Source of the DNA: Amycolatopsis thermophila
GTDB lineage: Bacteria; Actinomycetota; Actinomycetes; Mycobacteriales; Pseudonocardiaceae
NCBI RefSeq assembly: GCF_030814215.1
Contig: NZ_JAUSUT010000001.1
Location: 2,480,001-2,544,000, forward strand
Direction: 5' to 3'
DNA length: 64,000 bases
Of the stretch, positions 37,566 to 49,393 are shown in pieces. The notes beneath the pieces are model-generated. The model worked only from the letters and a program-made list of their open reading frames with translations. It had not been told where the DNA came from and ran no database searches. How positions within the stretch are numbered: the stretch's first letter is position 1; every line of letters begins with the position of its first letter. Position numbers and translations under genes: made by a program.

Positions 37566-39908
37566 TCAGCGGGTGGGGTGCGTCAGCTCCACGTCGCGGG
37601 ACAGCGGGGTTCCGGCGATCACCTCCAGCGGCGCGGCCACTGGCGCGTATCCGCTGGTCACGAGGGTGTAGTCGCCCGCGGGGAGGTCGGTGAAGGAGTA
37701 CCGGCCCTCCTCGTCGGTCAGGGTCGTCGCGACCACCTCACCGGCCGGGTCGAGCAGGGTCACCTGAGCCTCGGCCACCGGCCGGTCCTCGCGGCCCGCC
37801 CGGACGACCCCGGCCAGGCGGGCGGTCCGCACCAGCTCGACGTCGTGCGTGGCCTGTTCGCCCTCGGTGGTCACCAGCGGTGTCGCGGAGGGCTGGTGGC
37901 CGGCCGCCGTGACGGTCAGGGTGTGAACCCCGCCCCCCACGTCGTCGAAGTGGTACCAGCCGTCGCCGCCGGTGATGCTCGACGCGACCACCTCGCCGCG
38001 CTCGTCGGTCAGCACGAGCGTCGCCCCGCCGACCGGCTGCCCGCCCGCGGTCCGGACCACGCCGCTCAGCCCACCGGCGCCGGCCATCTCGACGTCCCGC
38101 CGCACCGGCTTGCCGTTGAGCGTCACCATCACCGCACTCGGCTGGAACGACCCGGCGGAGGTGATCAACAGGTAGCTCGCGTTCGACGGCGCGGGCAGCC
38201 GGTAGCTGCCGTCCGCGGCGGTGAGTGCCCGCGCGACCTGCTGGCCCGACGTGTCGGTGAGCGTCACCGCGACACCGGCGAGGGGGCGGCCCGACGGGCC
38301 GGTCACCACGCCGTGCACGGCCGAACCGGTGACCGGACCCGGGACCCCAGCCGGCGCGGCCTCGGCGTTCTCGCTGGTCAGGTCGATGCTGCGGCGCAGC
38401 GGCACGTCCTTGATGAACAGCACCGCGATCAGCGTGACCACCGCGATGATGCCGCCGGCGAAGAACACCGAGCCGATGCTGTCGCCGTAGGCGGCGCGCA
38501 CGATCGACTGGAACGGCTCCGGCAGCGCGCCCAGGTTCAGGCTGCCGCCGCCGGTCGGCGCCGAACCGGCGTTGATGCCCAACGCGGACAACGCACTGGT
38601 CACGTGGCTGCTGACCTTCGCGGCGAGCAGGGCGCCCAGCGCGGAGACACCGGCCGAACCACCCAGCGTGCGGAAGAACGTCACCGACGACGACGAGGAC
38701 CCCATGTCCTTCATCGCGACGGTGTTCTGCACGACCAGCACGAGGTTCTGCATCAGCGCACCGACACCGATGCCCAGCAGGGCCAGGTAGATGCCCATCA
38801 GCACCAGGTTCGTGTGGTGGTCGATGGTGCTCAGCAGGAACAGGCTGGCCACCAGCAGGATCGCGCCGCCGACCATCCACGGCTTGGTCCGGCCGGTGCG
38901 CGAGATGAACTGCCCGGCGATCGTCGAGGAGAGGAACAGGCCGAGCATCATCGGGATCGTCATCAGGCCGGCGTGCGTCGGCGAGTACCCGCGGGCCAGC
39001 TGGTAGTACTGCCCGAGGAACACCGCGCCACCGAACATCGCGGTGCCGACCGACAGGCTCCCGATGATGGCGAGCGTGAAGGTGCGGTTGCGGAACAGGC
39101 GCAGCGGCACCACCGGGGCGGACACCTTGGTCTCGACGAACACCGCCAGCGCCAGCGCGGCCACGCCGCCCGCCACGTAGCACAGCGTCGACCACGACCA
39201 CCAGGCGAAGCTGCCGCCCGCCAGCGAGACCCAGATCAGCAGCAGCGACACGCCGCCCACGAGCAGGGTCGCGCCCAGCCAGTCGATCTTCACCTTCTGC
39301 TTGAAGACCGGCAGGTGCAGGGTCTTGCCCAGGACGATGAACGCGACCACCGCGACCGGGACCGTGATCCAGAAGTTCCAGCGCCAGCCCAGCGGAGAGT
39401 CGACGATCAGGCCACCGAGCAGTGGGCCGGCGACCGTAGCCAGCGCCATGACCGCGCCGATGTAACCGCTGTAGCGGCCGCGGTCACGCGGCGAGATCAT
39501 CGCCGCGATGACGACCTGGACCAGCGCCTGCATGCCACCGAGGCCCAGGCCCTGAACCGCGCGGAACGCGATCAGCTCGGGCATGGACTGCGAGATGCCG
39601 CCGAGCACCGAGCCGAGCGTGAAGATCACGATCGACAGCTGGTACAGCATCTTCTTGCTGAACAGGTCCGACAGCTTCCCCCAGATCGGGGTGCTCGCCG
39701 TGGACGCCAACAGGGTGGCGGTGACCACCCACGTGTACTGACTCTGCGAGCCGTTGAGGTCGGCCAGGATCGTCGGGAGTGCGTTCGAGACGATCGTGGA
39801 CGACAGCATGGCGACCAGCAGCGCCAGAAGGAGGCCGATGAAGGCGCGCCCGACCTGGCGCGGCGTCATCGCCTCCTGGTTCGCTGTCGTGCTCACTTCG
39901 GGGATCAC
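37566..39908 (-). CDS. DHA2-type MFS exporter with three C-terminal carboxypeptidase-regulatory-like domains (second copy)
   Basis: 780 residues, same plan as the protein at 4531. Residues about 1-505 form a DHA2 exporter (motif [34 protein letters not shown], motif C GPLLGGLI). Three beta-sandwich repeats follow at about 530-610, 613-693 and 696-778, starting [40 protein letters not shown] and [23 protein letters not shown] at 39908 overlaps the marR stop (GTGA); GTG at 39896 is an alternative. There is no YceI partner here. Its tail repeats are as close to those of the first exporter as that protein's repeats are to one another, suggesting duplication of the whole cassette. Substrate unknown. 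Confidence 0.85.
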   Translation of the reverse strand: MIPEVSTTANQEAMTPRQVGRAFIGLLLALLVAMLSSTIVSNALPTILADLNGSQSQYTWVVTATLLASTASTPIWGKLSDLFSKKMLYQLSIVIFTLGSVLGGISQSMPELIAFRAVQGLGLGGMQALVQVVIAAMISPRDRGRYSGYIGAVMALATVAGPLLGGLIVDSPLGWRWNFWITVPVAVVAFIVLGKTLHLPVFKQKVKIDWLGATLLVGGVSLLLIWVSLAGGSFAWWSWSTLCYVAGGVAALALAVFVETKVSAPVVPLRLFRNRTFTLAIIGSLSVGTAMFGGAVFLGQYYQLARGYSPTHAGLMTIPMMLGLFLSSTIAGQFISRTGRTKPWMVGGAILLVASLFLLSTIDHHTNLVLMGIYLALLGIGVGALMQNLVLVVQNTVAMKDMGSSSSSVTFFRTLGGSAGVSALGALLAAKVSSHVTSALSALGINAGSAPTGGGSLNLGALPEPFQSIVRAAYGDSIGSVFFAGGIIAVVTLIAVLFIKDVPLRRSIDLTSENAEAAPAGVPGPVTGSAVHGVVTGPSGRPLAGVAVTLTDTSGQQVARALTAADGSYRLPAPSNASYLLITSAGSFQPSAVMVTLNGKPVRRDVEMAGAGGLSGVVRTAGGQPVGGATLVLTDERGEVVASSITGGDGWYHFDDVGGGVHTLTVTAAGHQPSATPLVTTEGEQATHDVELVRTARLAGVVRAGREDRPVAEAQVTLLDPAGEVVATTLTDEEGRYSFTDLPAGDYTLVTSGYAPVAAPLEVIAGTPLSRDVELTHPTR

Positions 39909-40399
39909 TTCCTCTTCTCCGCCGGTTCCGGCGGGCAGGTGACCGGCGCTTGCCCGAGGGCCTCGCGCAGTCCTTCGTTCATCAGGGTCAGCCGGGCGGT
40001 GAGCGACTCGATCTCGTCGTCGGTCCAGTCCGCCAGTGCGCGTTGCATGAAGGCGACGTGCAGCTCGCGCCAGCGTTCGAGCTCGGCGCGGCCCGCGTCG
40101 GACAGGCTGATCAGGCTGGCGCGCCCGTCCTCGGGCGCGGGCCTGCGGCTGACGAGGCCGGCGGCGGTCAGCTGGGCGATCTGCCTGCTGATCACGGAGA
40201 CGTCGACCATCTTGCGTTTCGCCATGTCCGACGGACGGCTCTCGCCGTGCACGTTGAGGTCGGACAGCAGCATGGCGGCCGCGGGGTGCAGACCGTCGTG
40301 CTCGCGCTGCCACGACTGGTTGATCCAGGCGTGCTGCAGCTGCCCGGCCGTGCGCAGCTCGCGCATCAGTTCAACGGCCTTCTCGTCGCAGTCCCCCAT
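39905..40399 (-). CDS. MarR family regulator (second copy)
   Basis: A 164-residue MarR protein; helix-turn-helix [20 protein letters not shown] with [14 protein letters not shown] (about 55-88) and wing [16 protein letters not shown] at 40399 is chosen because GGAGGTG lies just upstream; a TTG 20 codons earlier would run through the operator. It is coupled to the exporter gene downstream. CAACT/AGTTG half-sites in its own promoter also occur upstream of the first marR, so the two repressors may recognise related DNA. Confidence 0.88.
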   Translation of the reverse strand: MGDCDEKAVELMRELRTAGQLQHAWINQSWQREHDGLHPAAAMLLSDLNVHGESRPSDMAKRKMVDVSVISRQIAQLTAAGLVSRRPAPEDGRASLISLSDAGRAELERWRELHVAFMQRALADWTDDEIESLTARLTLMNEGLREALGQAPVTCPPEPAEKRK

Positions 40400-40424
40400 G
40401 GACCCACCTCCCGGTTGGTTGTCA

Positions 40425-40471
40425 CATACAACTATAACGCGGGTAGTTGTATGCCACAACTATCTAAGTTG
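40425..40471. promoter_or_regulatory. MarR operators of the second marR-MFS operon
   Basis: CATACAACTA (40425-40434) and TAGTTGTATG (40444-40453) are perfect 10-base inverted arms, 9 bases apart. Next to them CAACT-atcta-AGTTG (40457-40471) forms a second symmetric site. Both lie within 75 bases of the marR start in an AT-rich island. Confidence 0.8.
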
Positions 40472-40605
40472 GTGACGTGTCCCACTGGTCGAGCGATTTC
40501 GGCGAACCACCCGGAAGGAGCAACTTCGCGAAGAAAGGGCCCGAGACGGTTACCCTGCGACGGATCGTGTTCGCATTAGAGGGTTGCGACTGACTGGATA
40601 GGGTG

Positions 40606-40693
40606 GATTATTCATGATCAATTCACGCTGTGACGGGCCCTCTGGCCTGCTGTTGCGTGGCGCGCTCCTGCTGTTGCGCGTTCGTGAATAATC
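40606..40693 (+). promoter_or_regulatory. Distant inverted pair upstream of the flavohemoglobin gene
   Basis: GATTATTCA (40606-40614) and TGAATAATC (40685-40693) are perfect 9-base inverted copies 70 bases apart; the second ends 42 bases before the start codon. Both are AT-rich islands in GC-rich DNA. They could be two binding sites for a dimeric regulator that loops the DNA. The rest of 40472-40735 shows no gene. Confidence 0.5.
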
Positions 40694-40735
40694 GACGGCG
40701 AGCATGACCGAGCATCCCGGAGCAGCCCCGATCCC

Positions 40736-41908
40736 ATGACCGCCGACCCCGTCAGTCCCGTACCCCGGTCCGTGCACCGGGAGGCGCCGCCTGCCGTCGC
40801 CGCGATGGTGCGCCTGATCCGGGAATCGTGGGCGAAGGCCGAGCCGTACCTGCCCGAGGTGACGCAGTTCTTCTACGGCATGTTGTTCACCCTGGCGCCG
40901 GCCACGCGGGACTTCTTCCCGATCAACATGGAGGTGCAGCGCAACCGCATGGTGCGGGCGCTGGTCCACGTGTGCCAGATGGTCGACCAGCCCGACGACC
41001 TGGTTCCGTTCCTGCGGCAGCTCGGCCGCGACCACCGCAAGTTCGGCGTCGTGCCCAACCACTACGAGGCGGTCGGCACGGCGCTGCTGGCGGCGATGAA
41101 GACGCACCTCGGGCCGGACTGGACCGCCGACGTCGAGCGCGCGTGGGCCGAGGCGTTCACGATCGTGGCCCGGCAGATGCAGGAGGCCGCGGCCACCGAC
41201 GCGAACCCGCCGAACTGGACGGCGCGGGTGGCCGAGCACCGGCGGCTGAGCTGGGACCTGGCGATGGTGCGGCTGGAACCGGAGCGGCACGTCCCGTTCC
41301 GGGCCGGGCAGTACCTGAGCGTCGAGGTGCCGCAGCGGCCGCGGCTGTGGCGGTACCTGTCGCCGGCGAACGCGCCGCGCCCGGACGGGTCCCTGGAGTT
41401 CCACATCCGGGCGGTCGACGGCGGCTGGGTGTCACGGGCCATCGTGAGCCACACCCAGCAGGGTGATGTGTGGCGGTTCGGTCCGCCGCTGGGAACGCTG
41501 GACGTGGACCGGGACAGCGGCCGGGACGTGCTGATGGTCGCGGGCGGCACGGGTGTCGCGCCGATGCAGGCGCTGCTCGACGAGCTGAGCCAGTGGGCCG
41601 AGAACCCGAAGGTGCACCTGTTCTACGGCGGGCGCACGCGCGACGACCTGTACGCGCTGGAGGGGCTGCGCATGATCGCGGCGTGCAACCCGTGGCTGAC
41701 CGTGACGCCGGTTGTGGAGAACGGGCCCGGTCTGGTCAGCGGCGAGCAGGGCACCCTGGCCGACGTCGTGACGCGGTACGGCGCGTGGCCCGGTCACGAC
41801 GTGCTGGTGTCGGGTTCGCCGGCGATGATCCGCGCGACCGTGTCCCGGATGCTCGTGGCGGGAACGGCGCTCGATCAGATCAGGTACGACCCGTTCACGA
41901 TCGACTAG
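40736..41908 (+). CDS. Flavohemoglobin-like globin/FAD/NAD(P) oxidoreductase
   Basis: 390 residues. The globin domain (about 20-150) has a B10-type Tyr47 in FFYGMLFTLAP and the proximal His100 in RDHRKFGVVPNHYEAVG. A ferredoxin-reductase-type FAD domain (about 165-270, RPRLWRYLSPANAP) and an NAD(P) domain (VAGGTGVAPMQALLDEL) follow. Classical flavohemoglobins oxidise NO to nitrate. The FAD motif here is RYLS in place of RxYS, closer to the actinobacterial type II group also found next to clpB in mycobacteria (from memory), whose role may differ. The gene is preceded by a distant inverted AT-rich pair. Confidence 0.88.
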   Translation: MTADPVSPVPRSVHREAPPAVAAMVRLIRESWAKAEPYLPEVTQFFYGMLFTLAPATRDFFPINMEVQRNRMVRALVHVCQMVDQPDDLVPFLRQLGRDHRKFGVVPNHYEAVGTALLAAMKTHLGPDWTADVERAWAEAFTIVARQMQEAAATDANPPNWTARVAEHRRLSWDLAMVRLEPERHVPFRAGQYLSVEVPQRPRLWRYLSPANAPRPDGSLEFHIRAVDGGWVSRAIVSHTQQGDVWRFGPPLGTLDVDRDSGRDVLMVAGGTGVAPMQALLDELSQWAENPKVHLFYGGRTRDDLYALEGLRMIAACNPWLTVTPVVENGPGLVSGEQGTLADVVTRYGAWPGHDVLVSGSPAMIRATVSRMLVAGTALDQIRYDPFTID

Positions 41909-41917
41909 CCTGCGCCG

Positions 41918-42613
41918 ATGGACATCCCTGTCGCTGACGGAACCATCCGGGGTTATCTGGCCGCACCGCAGGAAGAGGTGTCCGGCCCGCCGCCGTGGCC
42001 CGGCGTCGTGATCGTGCACGACGTGGTCGGCCTGTCGTACGACGTGCGCAACACCACCGACCGGTTCGCCACCGCGGGGTACCTGGCGCTGTCCCCGGAC
42101 CTGTACTCGCGGGGCGGTTTCGTGCGGTGCGTGAAGTCGGTGTTCAAGGAGCTGACCGCGGGTAGGGGCCGGGCGTTCGAGGACCTGGACGCGGCGCGGT
42201 CGCTGCTGGCGTCGCGGGAGGACTGCACGGGCAAGGTCGGCGTGGTCGGGTTCTGCATGGGCGGCGGTTTCGCGCTGGTCGCCGCTTCACGGGGGTTCGA
42301 CGCGTCGGCCCCGTACTACGGCCGGCTCCCCGCTGATTTGTCCGTTCTGGACGATGCGTGCCCGGTCGTGGCGTCGTACGGGAAGAAGGACTTCTCGCTG
42401 CGCGGGGCCGCGGACAAGCTGGAGCGGGAGCTGACCGCCCGCGGGGTGCCCCACGACGTCAAGGAGTACCCGACGGCGGGCCACAGCTTCGCCAACCAGT
42501 TCCACGGCCCGGTCAACGTGCTGCTGAAGATCGCCGGCATGAGCTACAACCGCGAAGCGAGCGAGGACGCGTGGCGCCGGGTGATGGCCTTCTTCGCCGA
42601 ACACCTGCGCTAG
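41918..42613 (+). CDS. Dienelactone hydrolase family protein
   Basis: A 231-residue alpha/beta hydrolase. The nucleophile is Cys113 in GFCMGGGFAL, as in dienelactone hydrolase where Cys replaces Ser; the Asp and His partners fit YGKKDFSL and TAGHSFANQF. Such enzymes open lactones in chloroaromatic breakdown, but many actinobacterial members are general esterases. It starts 9 bases after the flavohemoglobin stop and probably shares its transcript. The 266 bases downstream hold only a terminator for the convergent operon. Confidence 0.87.
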   Translation: MDIPVADGTIRGYLAAPQEEVSGPPPWPGVVIVHDVVGLSYDVRNTTDRFATAGYLALSPDLYSRGGFVRCVKSVFKELTAGRGRAFEDLDAARSLLASREDCTGKVGVVGFCMGGGFALVAASRGFDASAPYYGRLPADLSVLDDACPVVASYGKKDFSLRGAADKLERELTARGVPHDVKEYPTAGHSFANQFHGPVNVLLKIAGMSYNREASEDAWRRVMAFFAEHLR

Positions 42614-42842
42614 CGGAGCGCCGTGCGCTACGGAGAGCCGGGATCACCACAGCGACCACCCGGCGAAGGCGACCTGACAACCCCCGTCATCCCGGAGCCT
42701 GCCCGTCCGGCGAGGGCATTTCTTGATCTTTTCGCCGCTTCGCGGCGCCGACCACAGGCGGGCTGGGGATCGGGGCGGGGGAGGTCTGGGAAGGTCCCGG
42801 GACGGCTTGTGTTGCCGGGTTCCGGGGCGTGGCGCAAAGAAA

Positions 42843-42869
42843 ACAGGCCCCGCCGTTGGCGAGGCCTGT
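42843..42869 (-). terminator. Terminator of the dnaK operon
   Basis: Arms ACAGGCC / GGCCTGT with inner CGCC/GGCG pairing. Read on the minus strand the stem is followed by TTTTCTTT, 11 bases past the hspR stop. Confidence 0.85.
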
Positions 42870-42879
42870 GGATCTTGTG

Positions 42880-43317
42880 CTAGCGCTTCCGCCGTGGTTT
42901 CCACACGACGAGCGCCGTCTCCTGCTTCAGTGGTACGAGGTCTTTGCGGTAGGACCGGTGCACCGCGGCTGCGGCTTGTTCGGCCGCCGCGTAGGCCGCG
43001 GCCAGCTCCTCCGTCAGCTCGTTGACCCGCGACTGGAGTGCCTCGACCTGGTTTTCCAGCTCGATGATCCGCTTGATGCCCGCCAGGTTGACGCCTTCCT
43101 CCTGGGACAGGCGCTGCACCTCACGCAGCAGCGCGATGTCCCGCATGGAGTAGCGTCGCCCGCCGCCGGAGGTCCGGCCCGGCGACACCAGGCCCAGTCG
43201 GTCGTAGGACCGCAGGGTCTGGGCGTGCAGGCCGGACAACTGCGCGGCCACGGAGATCACGAAGACCGGGGTCTCCTCGTCGGCCCCGTGCGGCAACCCG
43301 CCGAACACCTCGATCAA
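42880..43317 (-). CDS. hspR: Heat shock repressor HspR
   Basis: A 145-residue MerR-like repressor. The DNA-binding part (about 20-85) reads [40 protein letters not shown], followed by a coiled coil ([20 protein letters not shown]). HspR binds HAIR sites, with DnaK as co-repressor. It is the last gene of the dnaK operon; the TTG start overlaps the dnaJ stop (TTGA). Its expected targets in this window are the dnaK promoter (47128-47203) and clpB (37476-37496). Confidence 0.93.
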   Translation of the reverse strand: MIEVFGGLPHGADEETPVFVISVAAQLSGLHAQTLRSYDRLGLVSPGRTSGGGRRYSMRDIALLREVQRLSQEEGVNLAGIKRIIELENQVEALQSRVNELTEELAAAYAAAEQAAAAVHRSYRKDLVPLKQETALVVWKPRRKR

Positions 43318-44495
43318 CTCCTCTCACGGAGCAGTTTCGTGATCTCCGGACGCGGGTCGTGCTTCTCGGCGACCTTGGCGTACGCCTCGAGCGCCTCCCG
43401 CTCCGAAGACTCCAACCGCGACGGCACGGCCACCTGCAGCGTCACCAGCAGGTCACCCTGCGAGCCGTCCCGCTTCTTGATGCCCTTGCCGCGCACCCGC
43501 AGCACCCGCCCGCTGCCGGTGCCCGCCGGCACCTTCACCGACACCTTCCCGTCCAGCGTCGGCACCGTGATCGTCGCACCGAGGGCCAGTTCCGGGTAGC
43601 TCACCGGGACCGTGATCGTCAGATCATTACCCGACCGGCCGAACACCGGGTCCGGGTTCACGTGCACCCGCACGTACAGGTCACCGGCCGAGGCGCCACC
43701 GCGGCCCGGCTCGCCCTGACCGGCCAGCCGGATGCGCTGGTTGTCGTCGACACCCGCGGGCACCCGCACGGTCAGCGTCCGCGTCTGGGTGCTGATGCCC
43801 TCGCCACCGCACTCGGGGCACGGGTCGTCGATGATCCGGCCGCGGCCACGGCAGTCGCGGCACGGCTCGGAGAACGCGAACGCGCCCTGGCTGCGGCTCA
43901 CCAGCCCCGACCCCTGGCAGGTCGGGCAGGTGCGCGGCGAAGTGCCCGGACGGGCGCCGTTGCCGTGGCACGTCGAGCAGGTCGCCGGGCTCGACAGCCG
44001 CAGCGGCAGGGTCGCGCCCTTCACCGCCTCGGCGAAATCGATCCGCACGTCCGTCTCGACGTCGGCGCCGCGCTGGCCGCGCGCCGCCGTGCTCTGCTGG
44101 CCCCGGCGGCCGAACAGGCCACCGAGGATGTCGCCGAGCCCGCCGAAACCGCCCTGCGCGCCCGCGCCCGCGGTCTGGCCGAAGATGTCGCCCAGGTCGA
44201 AACCGCCCGCACCGCCGCCGGCGCCGGGGAAGCCGAAGCCGCCCGGGCCGCCGCCGGAGCCGAACAGCCGCCGCGCCTCGTCGTACTCCTTGCGCTTGGC
44301 CGGGTCCGACAGCACGCCGTAGGCCTCCGACACCGCCTTGAACTTCTGCTCGGCGTCGGTGTTGCCGGGGTTGGCGTCCGGGTGGTTCGCCCGCGCCAGC
44401 TTCCGGTAGGCCTTCTTGATCTCGTCCTGCGAAGCGTCGGAGGAGACGCCCAGCTCACGGTAGAAGTCCTTACCGATCCACTCCCGTGCACTCAC
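43314..44495 (-). CDS. dnaJ: Chaperone protein DnaJ
   Basis: A 393-residue type I Hsp40. The J-domain carries the DnaK-stimulating HPD at 38-40. A Gly/Phe-rich region (about 75-125) is followed by four zinc-finger repeats ([32 protein letters not shown]) and the C-terminal peptide-binding domains. It delivers unfolded proteins to DnaK. GTG start at 44495. It is the DnaJ1 type typical of actinobacterial dnaK operons. Coupled to hspR by TTGA overlap. Confidence 0.96.
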   Translation of the reverse strand: MSAREWIGKDFYRELGVSSDASQDEIKKAYRKLARANHPDANPGNTDAEQKFKAVSEAYGVLSDPAKRKEYDEARRLFGSGGGPGGFGFPGAGGGAGGFDLGDIFGQTAGAGAQGGFGGLGDILGGLFGRRGQQSTAARGQRGADVETDVRIDFAEAVKGATLPLRLSSPATCSTCHGNGARPGTSPRTCPTCQGSGLVSRSQGAFAFSEPCRDCRGRGRIIDDPCPECGGEGISTQTRTLTVRVPAGVDDNQRIRLAGQGEPGRGGASAGDLYVRVHVNPDPVFGRSGNDLTITVPVSYPELALGATITVPTLDGKVSVKVPAGTGSGRVLRVRGKGIKKRDGSQGDLLVTLQVAVPSRLESSEREALEAYAKVAEKHDPRPEITKLLRERS

Positions 44496-44524
44496 GGACG
44501 TCTCCTCCTCTCACCACATACCTC

Positions 44525-45207
44525 TTACTGCTGTGTGTTCTCATCCGACAACTGCTCGACCGGTAGCTCACCCTCGACCGGGGCGTCGCCCGGCTCGTGG
44601 TCGGTGACGCCCACCAGCGCGGCCCGCAGGGCCCGGTCGCCGAACTTGTAGCCGCGGCGCAGCACCGTGGTCACCGTCGGTCCGGACACGTCCGGCGAGG
44701 TGGTGTGCTGCACGGCCTCGTGCACGCTCGGGTCGAAGGGGTCGCCCTCCGCGCCGAACGGCTCGAGCCCGATCCGCTGCAGGCTCGCGACCAGCTTGTC
44801 CGCCACCGCCTTGAACGCGCCGGTGAGGTCGCCGTGCTGCTCGGCCCGCTCGAAGTCGTCGAGCAGCGGCAGCAGCTCACCGACCACCGACGCCTTCGCC
44901 GCGGTCACCACGGCCTCGCGGTCGCGTTCCACGCGCTTGCGGTAGTTCGCGAACTCCGCCTGCAGGCGCTGCAGGTCGGCCGTGCGCTCCGCGAGCTCCT
45001 TCTCGACGTCGGACGGGGCGGCGGACACCGCCTCGTCGACGATCGTGTCGCCGAGCGACGGGCCGGCGTCGGCCTCGGCGTCGGGCGCCTCCGCGGGCGG
45101 CGGCGTCCGCAGCTCGCCGGTCTGCGGGTCGATCTTGCGCCTGTCCCGCACGACCAGGGGCTCGGTGACCGGCTCCTGCTGTTCCGTGTCGTTCGAGTGG
45201 CGTCCCG

Positions 45208-45211
<4 letters not shown>
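44525..45211 (-). CDS. grpE: Nucleotide exchange factor GrpE
   Basis: 228 residues. The long acidic N-terminus (about 1-70) is followed by a coiled coil ([30 protein letters not shown]) and the beta-domain with the family pattern [15 protein letters not shown] and [11 protein letters not shown]. It releases ADP from DnaK. The GTG start overlaps the dnaK stop (GTGA at 45208-45211), keeping the two proteins in proportion. Confidence 0.95.
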
Positions 45212-47064
<1,853 letters not shown>

Positions 47065-47127
47065 GGTGATGTTCCCTCCTGGTCAATGCCTGGTGCGCAG
47101 CTCTCCGAGCTGCGGTTTCGCGCCCGC

Positions 47128-47203
47128 GTTGAGCGGGTTCTACTCAAGTTCTATCTCGGGCGCGTCTGGTGCGTCAATCAGACTTGAGTGGTGCTCGCTC
47201 AAC
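47128..47203. promoter_or_regulatory. Two HAIR operators of the dnaK operon
   Basis: GTTGAGC-N7-ACTCAAG (47128-47148) and CTTGAGT-N7-GCTCAAC (47183-47203), each 12 of 14 matches to the HspR consensus, 55 bases apart. The upstream site overlaps the stop codon of the secreted hydrolase gene (TGA at 47199-47201), so that stop codon lies within the HspR-bound region. Confidence 0.9.
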
Positions 47204-48578
47204 CTTTCTGACAGGGTAACGAGCGGGTCTGCGGTGTTGTTCCCGGCGTACCCGAAATCAGGTAGGCGGCTTCGTGGCGGCGCACACAGGCGGAGTTGTA
47301 GACGCCGGTGTGCCCGTCCTCGTCGTGGGTGAGCAGCACGCTGCCGTGGATCCGGGTACTCAGCGAGTGGGCCCAGGTCAGCGGTGTCGCCGGGTCGTGC
47401 TCGCCGCCGACCACCAGGATCGGCGGGGCGCCCCGGACCGGCTCGGGGTGCGGCGGGTTCTCGGCCGGCACCGGCCAGCCGAGGCAGCCCGTGGCGAAGT
47501 CCCAGAACTCGGAGTAGCGCCAGCTGTGCGGCGCGACCTGCCGGACCCGGTCGGCGAGCCGCCGCAGGTCGGCTGGGCCGGTGAACGGCGCCGGGAAGTC
47601 CTGGCAGCCGACGGACCGGTAGGCGGGGTACTCCGGCGAGGTGAACGGCATCGCGGCGGTCAGGGCGCTCGCGTCCTCGGGTGCGGCGCGGACGGCCTCG
47701 GCGAGCCGCGGCCACAGCTGCGGGAAGTAGAGGTGGGCGTAGACGCCCGCGGCCAGTTCCTCCGGGGTGGCGCGACGGCCGAGCTGCCTCGATGGTGCGC
47801 CGTGGGCCATCAGGTCGTCGTAGCGGGCGAGCAGGTCGTCGCCGCACACGCCGGGCCCGGCGCACCACTGGGCGAAGCGGAGCAGGCCGTGCTCGGTGGC
47901 GGCGGCCTCGTCCAGGATCGCGCGGCGCATCGGCAGGCCGTGGTCGACGGCGCCGTCCAGGACCATCGCGCGCACGTGTTCCGGGTGGCGGGCGGCGTAG
48001 AGCGCGCCGATCTCGGTGCCGTACGACACGCCCAGCCAGGAAATTCGTTCCTCGCCCAGCGCGAGCCGGATGCGCTCGACGTCCTCCGCGACCGTGCCGG
48101 TGTCCGGGTTCCGGGGGCCGCTGCAGGTGAGGCCGACCTCCCGGTTGTGGGCGACGAGCCGCTCGTAGCCGGCGTCGTCGGCGGGGAACCGGCTGACGGC
48201 CGGGTCGTGCATGGGGCCGCATTCGATCGCCGGGCTGCTGCCGCCCACGCCGCGCGGGTCGAAGCCGACGATGTCGAACCGCTGGTTGAGCTGCGCGAAC
48301 TCCGGGGTGGCCAGGCCGAGACCGCCGTAGCCGACCACATCGGCGCCGGAACCGCCCGGACCGCCCGGGTTGACCAGCAGCGAGCCGATGCGCTGTGCCG
48401 GGTCGAGCGCGGGCAGCCGGGTCAGCCGCAGCCGCGCGCCCGGGACCGGCAGCTCGGCGCACTGCAGGCGCTTGGCGGTATCCGGGGTGGCGCAGTCGTG
48501 CCAGGTCAGCGCGGGTGCGGCCGGTGCGGTGACCGGGGTGAGCAGCAGGGCGGCGGCGAGGGTGAGCGCGGGGATCAC
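47199..48578 (-). CDS. Secreted alpha/beta hydrolase (TAP-like peptidase)
   Basis: 459 residues. An N-terminal signal peptide (about 1-21: LTLAAALLLTPVTAPAAPA) is followed by an alpha/beta hydrolase with oxyanion region VNPGGPGGSG, FDPRGVGGSSP, nucleophile Ser in LGVSYGTEIGALYA, and a C-terminal TAP-like domain with the Asp/His pair in VVGGEHDPATP and HDEDGHTGVY. This is the tripeptidyl aminopeptidase-like family of actinobacteria, acting outside the cell. GTG start at 48578 overlaps the stop of the upstream gene. The 3' end runs into the dnaK HAIR region. Confidence 0.88.
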   Translation of the reverse strand: MIPALTLAAALLLTPVTAPAAPALTWHDCATPDTAKRLQCAELPVPGARLRLTRLPALDPAQRIGSLLVNPGGPGGSGADVVGYGGLGLATPEFAQLNQRFDIVGFDPRGVGGSSPAIECGPMHDPAVSRFPADDAGYERLVAHNREVGLTCSGPRNPDTGTVAEDVERIRLALGEERISWLGVSYGTEIGALYAARHPEHVRAMVLDGAVDHGLPMRRAILDEAAATEHGLLRFAQWCAGPGVCGDDLLARYDDLMAHGAPSRQLGRRATPEELAAGVYAHLYFPQLWPRLAEAVRAAPEDASALTAAMPFTSPEYPAYRSVGCQDFPAPFTGPADLRRLADRVRQVAPHSWRYSEFWDFATGCLGWPVPAENPPHPEPVRGAPPILVVGGEHDPATPLTWAHSLSTRIHGSVLLTHDEDGHTGVYNSACVRRHEAAYLISGTPGTTPQTRSLPCQKG

Positions 48579-49246
48579 CGGTTGGTCACCGTGACGTCCC
48601 CGCTGAGGGTGCTGAGGTCGAGGGCGTGCTGGGCGGCCGGGTCCTGCGCCACGTCGATGTGCCGGTCGCCGCTCTTGGTGTCCCCGCGGACGCGGTAGCG
48701 GCCCGCGGGAACGACGACGCGGATGTCGCCGCTGGCGGTTTCGGCCCGCACGTCCTGCGGGTCGCTCGACCACACCTCGATGTCGCCGGACTTGGCGTTG
48801 GTGGTGACCGGGCCGGTGACGTCGCGGACCTCGATGTCGCCGGAGCTGGTGCGCAGATCGACCGAGGCGGCGCCGTAGACGGTCAGGTCGCCGGAGCGGA
48901 CCTCGCCGTTCACGGTGGTGCCCCGGGGCACGACGATGTCGTAGTCGACCGTGCAGTCGCGGCCGCATCCGCTGAGCCGGAGCCGTCCACCGTCGACGGT
49001 GAAGGTGTCGCCGGGCCGGTCGCCCCGGTAGTGGAACGTCTGGCGCACCGAGGTCGTGGCCGTGTCCTCGATGCGGACGTGCACGTCCCCCGAGTCGTTG
49101 TCGACCTGGACCACCGAGACCGGCTGGGTGACGTCGGCGCTGGCTTCCGCGCGGGCCGAGTTCGGCCACCAGTTCCACCCCAGTGCGATCCCGGCTCCGG
49201 CGACGATGAGGGCGACCCCGCCGATCGCGAGTGCCGGTTTGCCCAT
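48575..49246 (-). CDS. Membrane-anchored DUF4097 beta-strand repeat protein
   Basis: 223 residues: an N-terminal membrane helix (ALAIGGVALIVAGAGIALGW) and a right-handed beta-helix-like DUF4097 domain made of repeated SGD motifs (RSGDLTVYG, SSGDIEVRDV, KSGDIEVW, ASGDIRVV, KSGDRHIDV, LSGDVTVT). Function unknown; such proteins are often surface-exposed adhesin-like domains. ATG at 49246 with GGGGAGGA upstream. The stop overlaps the start of the hydrolase gene (GTGA), so the two exported proteins are made together. Confidence 0.83.
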   Translation of the reverse strand: MGKPALAIGGVALIVAGAGIALGWNWWPNSARAEASADVTQPVSVVQVDNDSGDVHVRIEDTATTSVRQTFHYRGDRPGDTFTVDGGRLRLSGCGRDCTVDYDIVVPRGTTVNGEVRSGDLTVYGAASVDLRTSSGDIEVRDVTGPVTTNAKSGDIEVWSSDPQDVRAETASGDIRVVVPAGRYRVRGDTKSGDRHIDVAQDPAAQHALDLSTLSGDVTVTNR

Positions 49247-49393
49247 TGCGTCCTCCCCAGTCCTGTGTGCTGTGCGGGTCACGCTATGGCGTGGGAGTGG
49301 GCGCCGGTATCGGGGAAGCCCCCGGTTCATCCCGGGGGCCACCCCGAATCGCACTAGGGTGATCAGCGGCCACTTCGTGACGAGGAGGAATCG

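Noticed and set aside
42614-42842. Short overlapping frames after the dienelactone hydrolase gene
   Set aside because: They cross the terminator region, lack start signals and resemble no protein.
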